Assembly: GCF_013359935.1 (NCBI RefSeq)
Contig: NZ_JABMCB010000201.1
Span: forward strand, 248,001 to 312,000
Direction: 5' to 3'
Length of the DNA stretch: 64,000 nucleotides
Source of the DNA: Paenibacillus xylanilyticus
GTDB lineage: Bacteria; Bacillota; Bacilli; Paenibacillales; Paenibacillaceae
Shown: positions 25,805 through 35,326 of the stretch, piece after piece
Layout: each line of letters opens with the position of its first letter
Numbering within the stretch: position 1 is the first letter of the stretch
Notes under the pieces: model-generated
The model's database searches: none
The model's input: the letters and a program-made list of their open reading frames with translations, nothing else
Told to the model about the DNA's origin: nothing
Position numbers and translations under genes: made by a program

Positions 25805-26968
25805 GTGAGCACAGTGAAGATTTTGCATATTGGAGAATACGTAGTTGGTGGTATGGCAACCTATCTCAATGAGGTTGTTGCATATCAGCGGCAACATTTT
25901 GATGTCTATTTGCTGATGAGCGCCTATAACAGTGTCACAACTTTTGATTTGGAGCCAGATCATATTTTGCAATACAAATACAAGCGTCATCCCAGGCACT
26001 TTCTTTCGGCTATGTGGCAGATTCATCAGACTATTCGCAAATTACAACCAGATATCATTCACATTCATAGCTCATTTGCGGGTTTGCTCGCTAGGGGCTT
26101 GTTTTTCGTTCAGCCGAGAAAGGCTCGTATTTTTTATTGCTCTCACGGTTGGGCATTTCTTATGGATACGAAGCCATTATTAAAAAAGGGATATTTGTTG
26201 ATCGAGAAATTGATGGCCTATAAAACGGATGTAATTATTAATATCTCTAAACATGAGCTGGAAAGTTCCATACAACTTGGGCTATCAGCTTCTAAGTCCA
26301 GGTTGGTGTATAACGGTGTTCGTGAGCGAGAAGTTAACACCCTGATTCCATTGGTTGAGGCAGAAAGAGGACCTGATGTTGTGCAATTGTTGTTTGTAGG
26401 TAGGTATGATCGGCAAAAAGGACTGGATCTGCTGCTGCAAACATTAATTGAAAATCCTGAATTGCAGAATTATATTCGTTTATATGTCATTGGAGATAGT
26501 GTGATCGAGAATAACGAATGGATTTTTCCGGACAATGTTATCCGTTTGGGTTGGGTGGATAATGCAGATATTGATCGCTATTATCAACAGTGTGATGCAG
26601 TAATTATGCCTTCTCGCTGGGAGGGGTTTGGATTGGTCGCTGTGGAGGCTATGAAAAACCGCAAGCCTGTTATTGCAAGTCGCCGTGGAGCTCTGCCTGA
26701 ACTAGTTGAGCACGGAGAAAATGGATACTTATTTGACATTGAATATTCTCATGAACTGCTACACATTCTCAAGCATCTTAATAAAGATGAATTGAAAAAT
26801 ATGGGCGAAGCAGGATATGCCTTGTATAAAAATAAGTTTAGTGCCGAGCGGATGAATGAAGAGCTTGTGAATCTCTATCAGCATGGCTATGCAGACAGTG
26901 TAGTCCAAGGAGCTTCAGCACCAGGTCGTTTGGAACTTTCTAAGAGAGCTGGAGATGTACATGACTAA
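25805..26968 (+). CDS. Family 4 glycosyltransferase
   Basis: A 387-residue GT-B enzyme. The acceptor domain starts KILHIGEYVVGGMATYL, with IIHIHSSFAGLLAR inside; the donor domain has LLFVGRYDRQKGLDLLL and the EX7E block SRWEGFGLVAVEAMKNRKPV, then RGALPELVEHGENGYL. This is the layout of EpsD/F-like enzymes of exopolysaccharide loci. GTG 25805 and GTG 25814 are equally supported starts. The next gene begins inside its last codons. Confidence 0.88.
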   Translation: MSTVKILHIGEYVVGGMATYLNEVVAYQRQHFDVYLLMSAYNSVTTFDLEPDHILQYKYKRHPRHFLSAMWQIHQTIRKLQPDIIHIHSSFAGLLARGLFFVQPRKARIFYCSHGWAFLMDTKPLLKKGYLLIEKLMAYKTDVIINISKHELESSIQLGLSASKSRLVYNGVREREVNTLIPLVEAERGPDVVQLLFVGRYDRQKGLDLLLQTLIENPELQNYIRLYVIGDSVIENNEWIFPDNVIRLGWVDNADIDRYYQQCDAVIMPSRWEGFGLVAVEAMKNRKPVIASRRGALPELVEHGENGYLFDIEYSHELLHILKHLNKDELKNMGEAGYALYKNKFSAERMNEELVNLYQHGYADSVVQGASAPGRLELSKRAGDVHD

Positions 26969-28043
26969 AATATATATTAATGCACGATTTCTTACCCAAA
27001 CGATCACTGGAGTTCAACGATATGCACTTGAACTTGTGAAAGAGATGGATGAAATGATTGATCGAGGAGAAATCGATTCTTCCGAATACGAATTCTGTCT
27101 GCTGTCTCCTTCAAATATAGTTACTCGACCTGACTTTAAGCATATTCGTCACAGAGTGGTCGGTAAACTAAAAGGACACTTATGGGAGCAGTTCGAGCTT
27201 CCTTTCCATACGAAAAGTGGGCTGTTAATTAATCTATGTAACACCGGGCCCGCTTTTAACAAAAATCAGATTGTTACAATCCATGATGCTGCTGTTTTCA
27301 ACTACCCACAGGCATTCTCCTTTGCTTTTCGTGCTTGGTACAAATTCCTAATGGTTCGTTTGGGTAAAAACTCTAAAAAAATTATTACGGTATCCCACTT
27401 CTCCAAAGGAGAGCTCATGCAACATTGTAAAATAGCAGAACACAAGCTTGTCGTCACTCATCTGGGTATTGATCATATTCATCGAAAAAAGGCCGCTACA
27501 GGCACTAAAGAGAAATATGGTATTGATTCTCCGTATATTTTGGCTGTTAGTACAATGAACCCCTATAAGAACTTTAATTTGATTTTTGATGTGCTGCCTG
27601 AGATCGAAGCCCATAATTTGAACGTGGTTATTGTGGGATCCAAAAATAGCAAGGTTTTTGGTGAACAGGCATGGACTGAATCTGATACAGTGAATTGGGT
27701 GGGATACGTTACAGACGAAGAACTAAAAGCGTTATACGAAGATGCTGCTGGGTTTATATTCCCTTCCTTATATGAAGGCTTCGGTTTACCACCACTGGAA
27801 GCAATGGCTTCGGGTTGCCCAGTGATTGTATCTTCCCGTGCCTCCATTCCTGAAGTATGTGGGGATGCAGTTCTGTATTTTGATCCTAACAGTCCAAAAG
27901 ATGCTGCTTCACGATTAATTGAAATTACATCAAATCCAGATTTAAGCCAGCAATTGTCGTATAAGGGCAAAAATCATTCAGGTCTATTTTCCTGGAACAA
28001 ATGTGCAAAAGACACTGTGAATATCATTATGAGCACGGTGTGA
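26961..28043 (+). CDS. Family 4 glycosyltransferase (mannosyltransferase-like)
   Basis: A 360-residue GT-B enzyme with YINARFLTQTITGVQRYALE at the N-terminus, a hallmark of the mannosyl/rhamnosyltransferase subgroup, and the donor block PSLYEGFGLPPLEAMASGCP followed by SRASIPEVCGDAVLYFDP. GDP-mannose from the ManC-type enzyme at 32.6 kb is a plausible donor, by inference. ATG 26961 follows GGAG at six bases and overlaps the previous gene by eight bases. Confidence 0.88.
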   Translation: MTKIYINARFLTQTITGVQRYALELVKEMDEMIDRGEIDSSEYEFCLLSPSNIVTRPDFKHIRHRVVGKLKGHLWEQFELPFHTKSGLLINLCNTGPAFNKNQIVTIHDAAVFNYPQAFSFAFRAWYKFLMVRLGKNSKKIITVSHFSKGELMQHCKIAEHKLVVTHLGIDHIHRKKAATGTKEKYGIDSPYILAVSTMNPYKNFNLIFDVLPEIEAHNLNVVIVGSKNSKVFGEQAWTESDTVNWVGYVTDEELKALYEDAAGFIFPSLYEGFGLPPLEAMASGCPVIVSSRASIPEVCGDAVLYFDPNSPKDAASRLIEITSNPDLSQQLSYKGKNHSGLFSWNKCAKDTVNIIMSTV

Positions 28044-28082
28044 ATAGTGAACCCATATGGTCTTTCAAGGGAGATAAGTTGC

Positions 28083-29228
28083 ATGCATAAAGTTTTTGTC
28101 GCAGTAGATTTTCCACCGGAAAAAGGAGGAATTCATGATTATGCTTATGGGCTAATATCACAGATTCCTGCAGAAGAGGTTACGGTTTTAACCAATATAA
28201 TCAAAGATACGGAGGAATCCGATCAGTTTGACCGGAAAGCAGACTTTGAGATCATTCGGAAGCGGATATACTGGAACTCCAACAAGGTTCTGCTAATCCT
28301 ATCGCAAATTATCTTAATTCTACAGCTTATTTTTCTGAAATGGCGTAGAAAAACGGATGAGATACACTTTGTTAATGTGTTTCCAGTAGGCGTAGCCGGA
28401 CCGTTCATGAAAGCACTCTTTGGAGTGAAATATTTCCCTTACGTTCACGGTCTGGATGTCATGGGGATGGTAAACAGCCGGTTATTCCCGCTCCTAATGA
28501 TTATTCTTAGACGATCTGACAAGGTAATTGCGAACAGTCAGTATACCAAGTCAAAGTTGATTGAGCTAGGCATATCTGAACAGCAGATCGTTATTATTCC
28601 TCCAGGTTTGAATGTTAGCAAATTGAGTGGGAATTCCGAATTAAATGAAGATGTCCGGGACAAATATGACCTGCATTGCAAAAAAGTAATGATTACTGTC
28701 TCGCGCCTTGTTGAGCGGAAGGGGCATGATATTACGCTAAGAGCGATTCGCCATGTCATCCCGCGCATTCCCCATCTGAAATATGTCATATGTGGTGATG
28801 GACCTTATCGAAGTGAGCTGGAGCGTTTGGTTCGGCAGTATGCTCTTGAGGATGTAGTCGTTTTTACAGGAGGTATCTCTGATGACGAACTTCATCAATT
28901 GTATCAATGCTCCGATCTGTTTATCATGCCGAGTCGAGACATTAAGGAAAAAGGTGATGTTGAAGGTTTCGGGATTGTATTTTTGGAAGCTAACTATTAC
29001 CGGTTACCTGTCATTGGTGGCAACAGCGGCGGTATTCCGGATGCCGTCAGGGATCACGTTACCGGCTATCTTGTTGATCCATTGGACGAAAGGGAGATTG
29101 CAGACCGGATCGAACAATTGGTGGTGGATGAGGAACTAGCACAAAAGCTCGGCGATAATGGCTACGACTGGGTTATCAATCATTGTCTTTGGTCACATCG
29201 TGGTCAGCTGTTAAGACAATTGGCCTGA
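28083..29228 (+). CDS. Family 4 glycosyltransferase
   Basis: A 381-residue GT-B enzyme. The N-terminus HKVFVAVDFPPEKGGIHDYA is typical of this group; the donor domain has VSRLVERKGHD, ICGDGPYR, and the EX7E block in DVEGFGIVFLEANYYRLPVIG, then NSGGIPDAVRDHVTGYLV. Similar to PimB-like enzymes. ATG 28083 follows AAGGGAG at eight to nine bases; the longer frame from GTG 28047 adds twelve unconserved residues. Confidence 0.88.
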   Translation: MHKVFVAVDFPPEKGGIHDYAYGLISQIPAEEVTVLTNIIKDTEESDQFDRKADFEIIRKRIYWNSNKVLLILSQIILILQLIFLKWRRKTDEIHFVNVFPVGVAGPFMKALFGVKYFPYVHGLDVMGMVNSRLFPLLMIILRRSDKVIANSQYTKSKLIELGISEQQIVIIPPGLNVSKLSGNSELNEDVRDKYDLHCKKVMITVSRLVERKGHDITLRAIRHVIPRIPHLKYVICGDGPYRSELERLVRQYALEDVVVFTGGISDDELHQLYQCSDLFIMPSRDIKEKGDVEGFGIVFLEANYYRLPVIGGNSGGIPDAVRDHVTGYLVDPLDEREIADRIEQLVVDEELAQKLGDNGYDWVINHCLWSHRGQLLRQLA

Positions 29229-29261
29229 GCACAAAAAAACTGCATATTTTGGGGTGAGAAG

Positions 29262-30158
29262 ATGAGGGCATCAGTAGCCATCTGTACACACAACAGGGGA
29301 CATGACACCATGCAGGCTGTTGATAGTATATTAAGAGGCGAGTCTGACTACAAGACATATGAAATTTTGGTTATTGATAATCGTTCTACGGATAACACAA
29401 AAGAATTGTTCGAATCCATGAACTTCCCGGAACATGTGCGATATGTTTTTGAGCCGCAACTAGGATTGTCCTATGCAAGGAACAGGGCCATTGAGGAGGC
29501 AAAGGGAGAGTTTGTCATGTTTTTGGATGACGATGCCCTTGCTGCTCCAACATGGGTTGATGAAGTTATAAAAATATTTGATATGGATCCTGCCATTGGT
29601 TGTGTAGGAGGCAAGATCGTTCCCATTTGGGAAGGTGGAAAACCGGAGTGGATTCCAGATGAAATTGTTACTTTGTATACAGTAATGGACTTCTCGGACA
29701 GTGTTGTGGAGATGAAGGCTCCTCATATTCCGTTTGGGGCGAACGTATCATTTAGAAAGAGCATATTTAGGGAAATCCAGCCGTTTAGAGTAGATCTTGG
29801 TCGTGTCGGAAATAACCTGATGTCGAGTGAAGAGAGTGAACTCATTGGCCGGGTTCGATTAGTTCATAAGATTTATTACAGTCCATATGCGGTGGTAGAA
29901 CATAAGATTGCTAAAAGCAGATTGAATAAACGTTGGTTGTTTCGCCGGGTATACTGGCAAGGTATTAGTGACGCAACCCGATATCAAAAAAGCGCATGGG
30001 GAATTTATAAACATCTGATTCGAATCGCACAGTCGGTTTTACTTATTGTGATCTCGTTTAACAATGTAAAAAAAGTGACCAGTCAGATGGCTAAAATATC
30101 TTATCGTAATGGAACGATTGTTGGTTCATTCCGAAATGGCAAAGGGTTGAACACCTAA
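29262..30158 (+). CDS. Family 2 glycosyltransferase
   Basis: A 298-residue inverting GT-A glycosyltransferase. It starts SVAICTHNRGHDTMQAVDSI, has the metal/nucleotide DxD region in FVMFLDDDALAAPTWVDE and the substrate segment GGKIVPIWEGGKPEWIP. The C-terminus has one or two hydrophobic stretches that may sit on the membrane. GGGGTGAG precedes the ATG. It is the only GT2 among the five sugar transferases of the locus. Confidence 0.88.
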   Translation: MRASVAICTHNRGHDTMQAVDSILRGESDYKTYEILVIDNRSTDNTKELFESMNFPEHVRYVFEPQLGLSYARNRAIEEAKGEFVMFLDDDALAAPTWVDEVIKIFDMDPAIGCVGGKIVPIWEGGKPEWIPDEIVTLYTVMDFSDSVVEMKAPHIPFGANVSFRKSIFREIQPFRVDLGRVGNNLMSSEESELIGRVRLVHKIYYSPYAVVEHKIAKSRLNKRWLFRRVYWQGISDATRYQKSAWGIYKHLIRIAQSVLLIVISFNNVKKVTSQMAKISYRNGTIVGSFRNGKGLNT

Positions 30159-31543
30159 TGAACATGGCCGTTGCCAAAAACAGACGAGAATACAGCATGA
30201 TTCAAAACATTCTCATGACCAGTTTTGCCAATATTCTCATTATGGGTGTTACAACACTGACGTCCATTGTGACAGCCCGCATGTTTGGGGCTACGGGTAA
30301 AGGCGAGCTTGCCGCTGTGCTGTTCTGGCCTGCATTTATATCAGGACTTGCAGCTCTCGGGTTACCGACTTCACTAATCTACAATGTTAAAAAACACAGT
30401 GATCAATTGCCGACATACATCAGCATGAGTTTTGCCGTCCAGCTTCCCATTAGTCTAATTGCCGGCATAATCAGTTGGTTTGGTATTCCCTTATGGCTCT
30501 CAGGATACTCTGAATCCGTAGTTACCATTGCACGTTGGTATACGGTCTCCATGGTACCTATTCTATTACTTATGGGAGTGCTGGCGGCATCAGCTCAAGG
30601 CACGGAAAAGTTCCATATTTATAATCTGTCCCGACTGCTTGCACCTCTTATTAATTTGTTTGGACTTGTTGCACTATGGGCTACAGGGTTATTAACTGTG
30701 GAGAAAGCCATCATGATCAGTTTTGCTGCCAATATTCTGGTTCTGCTTGGTTACATGTTCATGATGCGACGACAGATTTTCGGTCCGATCAATCAATTAG
30801 TCGCCCAATTCAAAACTTGCATTCACTTGTTTAGTTACGGCATCCGCGTGTATGGAGTAGAGTTGTTGGGAACGTTGTATAACCAGTTCGACAAAATTAT
30901 TATTCTGGCGCTATTAACACCGATGGATTTTGGTTTATATTCTGTTGTTTATGCGCTGTCCCGCATGTTCAATGTAGTACAGATGGCAATCACGAATGTG
31001 ATATTTCCCAAAGTTGCAGGAATGGAACAGGAGAAAGTGCTGACACTTGTAGGAAGAGCTTTTCGAATCAGTATGGTTCTTATGACGATCATCATCATAC
31101 CCAGTATGCTGATTGGTCGTTTTTTTATTGGCCTACTATTTGGACCTGAGTTTCTCCAGGCGAGCAGTACCTTTTATCTGCTTTCTCTTGAATGCATTGT
31201 AGGCGGAGGATCATGGATTCTGGCTTCAGCTTTTAATGCACTGGGTCGACCAGGCGTAATTGTTTTACGTCAGGTTATTGCACTTGGTGTGACGATTACC
31301 TTGTTTTTTGTGTTAACTCCGTTGTTTGGACTGTTTGGGATTGGCCTCGCCCTGTTGCTGGGCTCATTTGTACGTATTTTGATGTCACTGGTATCCATAT
31401 CTGTAATCTTCAAGATGCCGATTCGCAAAATGCTCTATGACCGAGCAGATATTTTATTCCTGAAGGATCGTTTAAGAGAGAAAAATATACTCAAAGGAGC
31501 CGGAAAAGATGCCAAACTTGCAAAAGACTCATCGCATGGATGA
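30158..31543 (+). CDS. Wzx-type polysaccharide flippase (oligosaccharide/lipid exporter)
   Basis: A 461-residue polytopic membrane protein with about 12-14 predicted TM segments, of the MATE/PST superfamily (RfbX/MurJ-like), expected to flip the undecaprenyl-linked repeat unit. Typical features are the N-terminal ANILIMGVTTLTSIVTARMFGATGKGELA-type first helices and the LLGTLYNQFDKIIIL segment at the start of the second half. Its ATG shares one base with the stop of the GT2 gene (TAATG). No Wzy-like polymerase accompanies it. Confidence 0.88.
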   Translation: MNMAVAKNRREYSMIQNILMTSFANILIMGVTTLTSIVTARMFGATGKGELAAVLFWPAFISGLAALGLPTSLIYNVKKHSDQLPTYISMSFAVQLPISLIAGIISWFGIPLWLSGYSESVVTIARWYTVSMVPILLLMGVLAASAQGTEKFHIYNLSRLLAPLINLFGLVALWATGLLTVEKAIMISFAANILVLLGYMFMMRRQIFGPINQLVAQFKTCIHLFSYGIRVYGVELLGTLYNQFDKIIILALLTPMDFGLYSVVYALSRMFNVVQMAITNVIFPKVAGMEQEKVLTLVGRAFRISMVLMTIIIIPSMLIGRFFIGLLFGPEFLQASSTFYLLSLECIVGGGSWILASAFNALGRPGVIVLRQVIALGVTITLFFVLTPLFGLFGIGLALLLGSFVRILMSLVSISVIFKMPIRKMLYDRADILFLKDRLREKNILKGAGKDAKLAKDSSHG

Positions 31544-32507
31544 GTTGAAGAAGAAGCTTGAGCAGATATTGGAGATCATGCCTCCTGAGTCCAAAATCTA
31601 CTATATTGATTATCCTGTGCATAGCAATTGCGGCGATCTGTTGATTATGAAAGGGACGGAAGCCTTTTTCAAAGACTATCGAATAAAAGTTGCTGAACGT
31701 TACAGTGTTCACGATTTTAATGAACAAACGGTGATCCCGAAAGACCACATTATTGTGCTGCATGGTGGTGGGAATTTCGGCGATTTATACGAAGCCCATC
31801 AGCGTCTCAGGGAAAATATAATCCGAAAATATCCCGAGCATCGGATCATTATTCTTCCTCAAACGATCTTCTTCAAGGAGGAAACAGCTCTGCGTAAAAC
31901 GGCTGAAGTATTCAGCCAACATTCCGATCTTCATCTGTTTGTACGAGATGAACCCTCTTATCAGATAGCAACGGAAAACTTTAAAGGGTGCCACGTTTCA
32001 TTAATACCAGATATGGCACATCAATTGTGGCCGATCGAGAGAAATAGCTCTCCGCGTAAAGAACGATTGAATTTTTATAGAACAGATATTGAAAAAGCCG
32101 CAGAACCCTCCCATATGGTTGCAGATCAGCAAGGAGATTTCCTGGATTGGCCTACCTTGTACAATCGGTACGAGCGCAAACTGGTATATTGGCTGGGACT
32201 TGGACTTCGGAAAGGAAAAGGCAGACGGCTGCTTCAGAAGATCTGGATGAAGTATAGTGATTATTTGGTAAACAAAGCGATTCGTTGTTTTAGTGAATAT
32301 GAGATGATCCATTCTTCCAGATTGCATGGTCACATCTTGTCCTGTTTGATGGCAAAGCCCAATCTTCTAATTGATAATTCCTACGGTAAAAACTCCGGAT
32401 ATTATCGAATATGGACCCACCAGGTCAACACGGCAACATTGGATTTATCTTCTAAGAAAAGTGCAAAGATCGATCATAATTACATTGAGTCAACCGTGTC
32501 TGTGTAG
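31509..32507 (+). CDS. Polysaccharide pyruvyl transferase family protein
   Basis: A 332-residue enzyme of the CsaB/EpsO/WcaK family that adds a pyruvate ketal from phosphoenolpyruvate to a sugar. The family blocks are HSNCGDLLIMKGTEAFF near residue 35, LHGGGNFGDLYE near 85, IILPQTIFF, and the C-terminal SSRLHGHILSCLM with the conserved Arg-x-His. Pyruvylation would add negative charge to the polymer. AAAGGAG lies ten bases before the ATG; the first 35 bases overlap the flippase gene. Confidence 0.88.
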   Translation: MPNLQKTHRMDELKKKLEQILEIMPPESKIYYIDYPVHSNCGDLLIMKGTEAFFKDYRIKVAERYSVHDFNEQTVIPKDHIIVLHGGGNFGDLYEAHQRLRENIIRKYPEHRIIILPQTIFFKEETALRKTAEVFSQHSDLHLFVRDEPSYQIATENFKGCHVSLIPDMAHQLWPIERNSSPRKERLNFYRTDIEKAAEPSHMVADQQGDFLDWPTLYNRYERKLVYWLGLGLRKGKGRRLLQKIWMKYSDYLVNKAIRCFSEYEMIHSSRLHGHILSCLMAKPNLLIDNSYGKNSGYYRIWTHQVNTATLDLSSKKSAKIDHNYIESTVSV

Positions 32508-32567
32508 GTTGCACATCAATTTCAAGGAGCATCCGTTTTTTGAAAAATATAGAGTGGAGTGATCATA

Positions 32568-33962
32568 TTGCGAATCGTGCTTCTCTCAGGAGGATCGGGG
32601 AAAAGGTTGTGGCCCTTGTCCAATGATACACGTTCCAAGCAGTTCCTCAAAGTGCTTGAAGGTCCCCAGGGGCAGTCGGAGTCAATGGTGCAGCGGGTAT
32701 GGAGACAGTTACAGCAGACCGGATTGAGTGAACAGGCGACGATTGCAACGAGCAAGCCACAGGTGGAGATTTTACAAAGCCAACTGGGTGAGGAGGTTGA
32801 CCTTGTGGTTGAGCCGGAACGCAGGGATACCTTCCCTGCCATTGCTTTAGCGGCTGTCTATCTCTACTCGGTGCAGGGTGTCAGCTTGAACGAAACCGTA
32901 GCCGTACTTCCGGTTGACCCTTACGTGGAGGAATCTTTCTTTTATAAAGTTATGGATCTTGAACAGATCCTGGCGGAATCCAAAGTGGATTTGGCATTGA
33001 TCGGAGTGAAACCCACCTATCCTTCGGAAAAATATGGTTATATTGTAACGGAACCAAGCGAAACAAGAGAAAAAGAACATATGCAATATGCCAAGGTAAC
33101 CCGTTTTCAAGAGAAACCTCGCGAGGCTGAAGCAGCAGAGATGATAAAACAATCTGCCCTTTGGAATTGCGGGGTTTTTGCGTTCAAACTCAATTATCTG
33201 ATTAATCTGCTGATCGAGCTTGAGCTGCCAATTCAGTATGAAGAGATGCTCAAGCAATACGGAAGGTTGGAGAAAATCAGCTTCGATTATCAAGTCGTTG
33301 AAAAGGCCTCTCAAATTGTAGTTACACCTTACGATGGATATTGGAAAGATCTAGGGACGTGGAATACGCTGACAGATGAAATGAGCACCAACATTGTGGG
33401 CAAGGGTGTAGTTACAGAGAGTTCAGTAAACACCCATCTGGTCAATGAGTTGAATATCCCGGTATGCGTATTGGGCGTTTCAAACGTGATTGTTGCTACG
33501 AGCCCGGATGGTATCCTGGTCAGCGAGAAAGAAGCAAGCCCACAAATTAAAGAACTTCTCAAAGATAGTACGGAACGTCCCATGTATGAAGAACGCCGCT
33601 GGGGCTGTTACAAGGTTCTTGATTATACACGGAATGCTCAGGGTGAAGAGGTACTAACCAAACGCATTATTATTGGAGCCGGAAAAAATTTATCTTACCA
33701 GTACCATCTGAAACGAAACGAAGTATGGACAGTCGTTTCCGGGCAAGGTGAATTGATTCTGGACGGTGATATTAGACAGATTAATCAGGGCGATACCATT
33801 TCAATTCCGTCTGGCGGAAAACATAGTGTGAAAGCTGTTACAGAACTTGAAATTATCGAAGTCCAGATGGGCAGTGAACTGATCGAAGAGGACATTGTAA
33901 GAATTGAAATGGAATGGGCAGACATCATCCAAAATTGTGTGAACTGGGGGAAAACAAGATGA
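32568..33962 (+). CDS. Mannose-1-phosphate guanylyltransferase with cupin domain (ManC/AlgA-like)
   Basis: A 464-residue two-domain protein. The N-terminal nucleotidyltransferase has GGSGKRLWPLSNDTRSKQF and the RFQEKP motif; the C-terminal cupin (from about residue 345, YQYHLKRNEVWTVVSGQGEL, IPSGGKHS) corresponds to the phosphomannose isomerase domain of type II enzymes. It makes GDP-mannose. TTG 32568 follows GGAG at eight bases; GTG 32559 overlaps that site. Stop and next start overlap as ATGA. Confidence 0.9.
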   Translation: MRIVLLSGGSGKRLWPLSNDTRSKQFLKVLEGPQGQSESMVQRVWRQLQQTGLSEQATIATSKPQVEILQSQLGEEVDLVVEPERRDTFPAIALAAVYLYSVQGVSLNETVAVLPVDPYVEESFFYKVMDLEQILAESKVDLALIGVKPTYPSEKYGYIVTEPSETREKEHMQYAKVTRFQEKPREAEAAEMIKQSALWNCGVFAFKLNYLINLLIELELPIQYEEMLKQYGRLEKISFDYQVVEKASQIVVTPYDGYWKDLGTWNTLTDEMSTNIVGKGVVTESSVNTHLVNELNIPVCVLGVSNVIVATSPDGILVSEKEASPQIKELLKDSTERPMYEERRWGCYKVLDYTRNAQGEEVLTKRIIIGAGKNLSYQYHLKRNEVWTVVSGQGELILDGDIRQINQGDTISIPSGGKHSVKAVTELEIIEVQMGSELIEEDIVRIEMEWADIIQNCVNWGKTR

Positions 33963-35290
33963 ATATTGCAGTAATTGGAACAGGGTATGTAGGTCTTGTA
34001 TCGGGAGTCTGCTTTTCGGAGATCGGCAATCGGGTCATCTGTGTAGATAACAATCAGGACAAAGTAGATATGCTTAATGCAGGTGAAGTTCCCATTTACG
34101 AGCCTGGACTCAAAGAACTCATGGTCGCCAACAAGCGAGCAGGCAGGTTATCCTTTACGTCCGATATCGCTGAAGCCATTCGTGAATCCGATATTATCTT
34201 CATCGCAGTAGGAACCCCCTCTTTGCCAAATGGAGATGCCAACCTGGGGTATGTCGAGCAGGTAGCCATCGAGATTGGGACCCATCTGGAGAGCTATAAA
34301 ATTGTTGTGACCAAAAGTACAGTGCCTGTGGGCACCAATGATCGCGTCAGAGAACTGATCCAGAGTATTTCCACTCAACCGTTTGACGTTGCGTCTGTCC
34401 CTGAATTTTTGCGAGAAGGCTCTGCAGTGAAGGATACGCTGAATCCGGATCGTATCGTGATTGGTACGGACAGTGAACGGGCAATCAAGGCACTCAAGAA
34501 ACTTCATCGCCCACTAACCGAAAATCTCATCATTACTGACATCCGGTCAGCAGAGATGATTAAATACGCGTCCAATGCATTCCTCGCAACAAAAATATCA
34601 TTTATTAATGAAATTTCAAATATATGTGAAAAGGTTGGCGCGGATGTTACGCGTGTAGCCGAAGGCATGGGATATGATAAACGAATCGGTTCTTCATTCC
34701 TGAAAGCTGGTATTGGTTATGGAGGGTCTTGTTTCCCCAAAGATACACAGGCTCTGATTCAAATCGCGGGCAAAGTTGATTATGATTTCAGACTTTTAAA
34801 ATCCGTTGTTCAGGTTAACCAGGATCAACGATTTAATGTGATTCGCAAACTTGAAGAGATTTTCGGTACCGTTAGCGGTAGAACCATTGCCGTCTGGGGA
34901 CTTGCTTTTAAACCGGATACGGATGATGTAAGGGATGCACCTGCTATCGATATTATTAGGTATTTAACAGAAGCGGGGGCTGTTGTTAAGGCTTATGATC
35001 CGATTGCCACAGCCAACTTCCGCAAAGAAATGGATGTCGCCTCGATCGCATGGGAAGATAACCCGCTGAAGGCTGCCAAAGGAGCTGATGCACTTTGCGT
35101 GCTGACAGAATGGAAGGAGTTCTCCCAGATGAACCTGATGGAACTTGCGAGCATGATGAATGAAGCGATTATGATTGACGGGCGTAATGTCTACAACAAA
35201 GAACAAATCCATGCTTCTGGGTTCCAATATTACTCTGTAGGCCGCCCTGGCCTCAATCATGCAGAAGGTAAAGCCGCAGCGATCATCTAA
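33959..35290 (+). CDS. ugd: UDP-glucose 6-dehydrogenase
   Basis: A 443-residue enzyme that oxidises UDP-glucose twice with NAD to UDP-glucuronate. The NAD-binding motif GTGYVGLVSG begins at about residue 7, the catalytic Cys lies in GYGGSCFPKDT, and the C-terminal domain has WGLAFKPDTDD. It links GalU to the UXS enzyme and supplies acidic sugar for the polymer. ATG 33959 overlaps the stop of the previous gene; the frame extending back to 33914 lies inside that gene and is not used. Confidence 0.95.
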   Translation: MNIAVIGTGYVGLVSGVCFSEIGNRVICVDNNQDKVDMLNAGEVPIYEPGLKELMVANKRAGRLSFTSDIAEAIRESDIIFIAVGTPSLPNGDANLGYVEQVAIEIGTHLESYKIVVTKSTVPVGTNDRVRELIQSISTQPFDVASVPEFLREGSAVKDTLNPDRIVIGTDSERAIKALKKLHRPLTENLIITDIRSAEMIKYASNAFLATKISFINEISNICEKVGADVTRVAEGMGYDKRIGSSFLKAGIGYGGSCFPKDTQALIQIAGKVDYDFRLLKSVVQVNQDQRFNVIRKLEEIFGTVSGRTIAVWGLAFKPDTDDVRDAPAIDIIRYLTEAGAVVKAYDPIATANFRKEMDVASIAWEDNPLKAAKGADALCVLTEWKEFSQMNLMELASMMNEAIMIDGRNVYNKEQIHASGFQYYSVGRPGLNHAEGKAAAII

Positions 35291-35326
35291 ACAGGAATAT
35301 CATCATAACGTGAGTGAGGACATACC

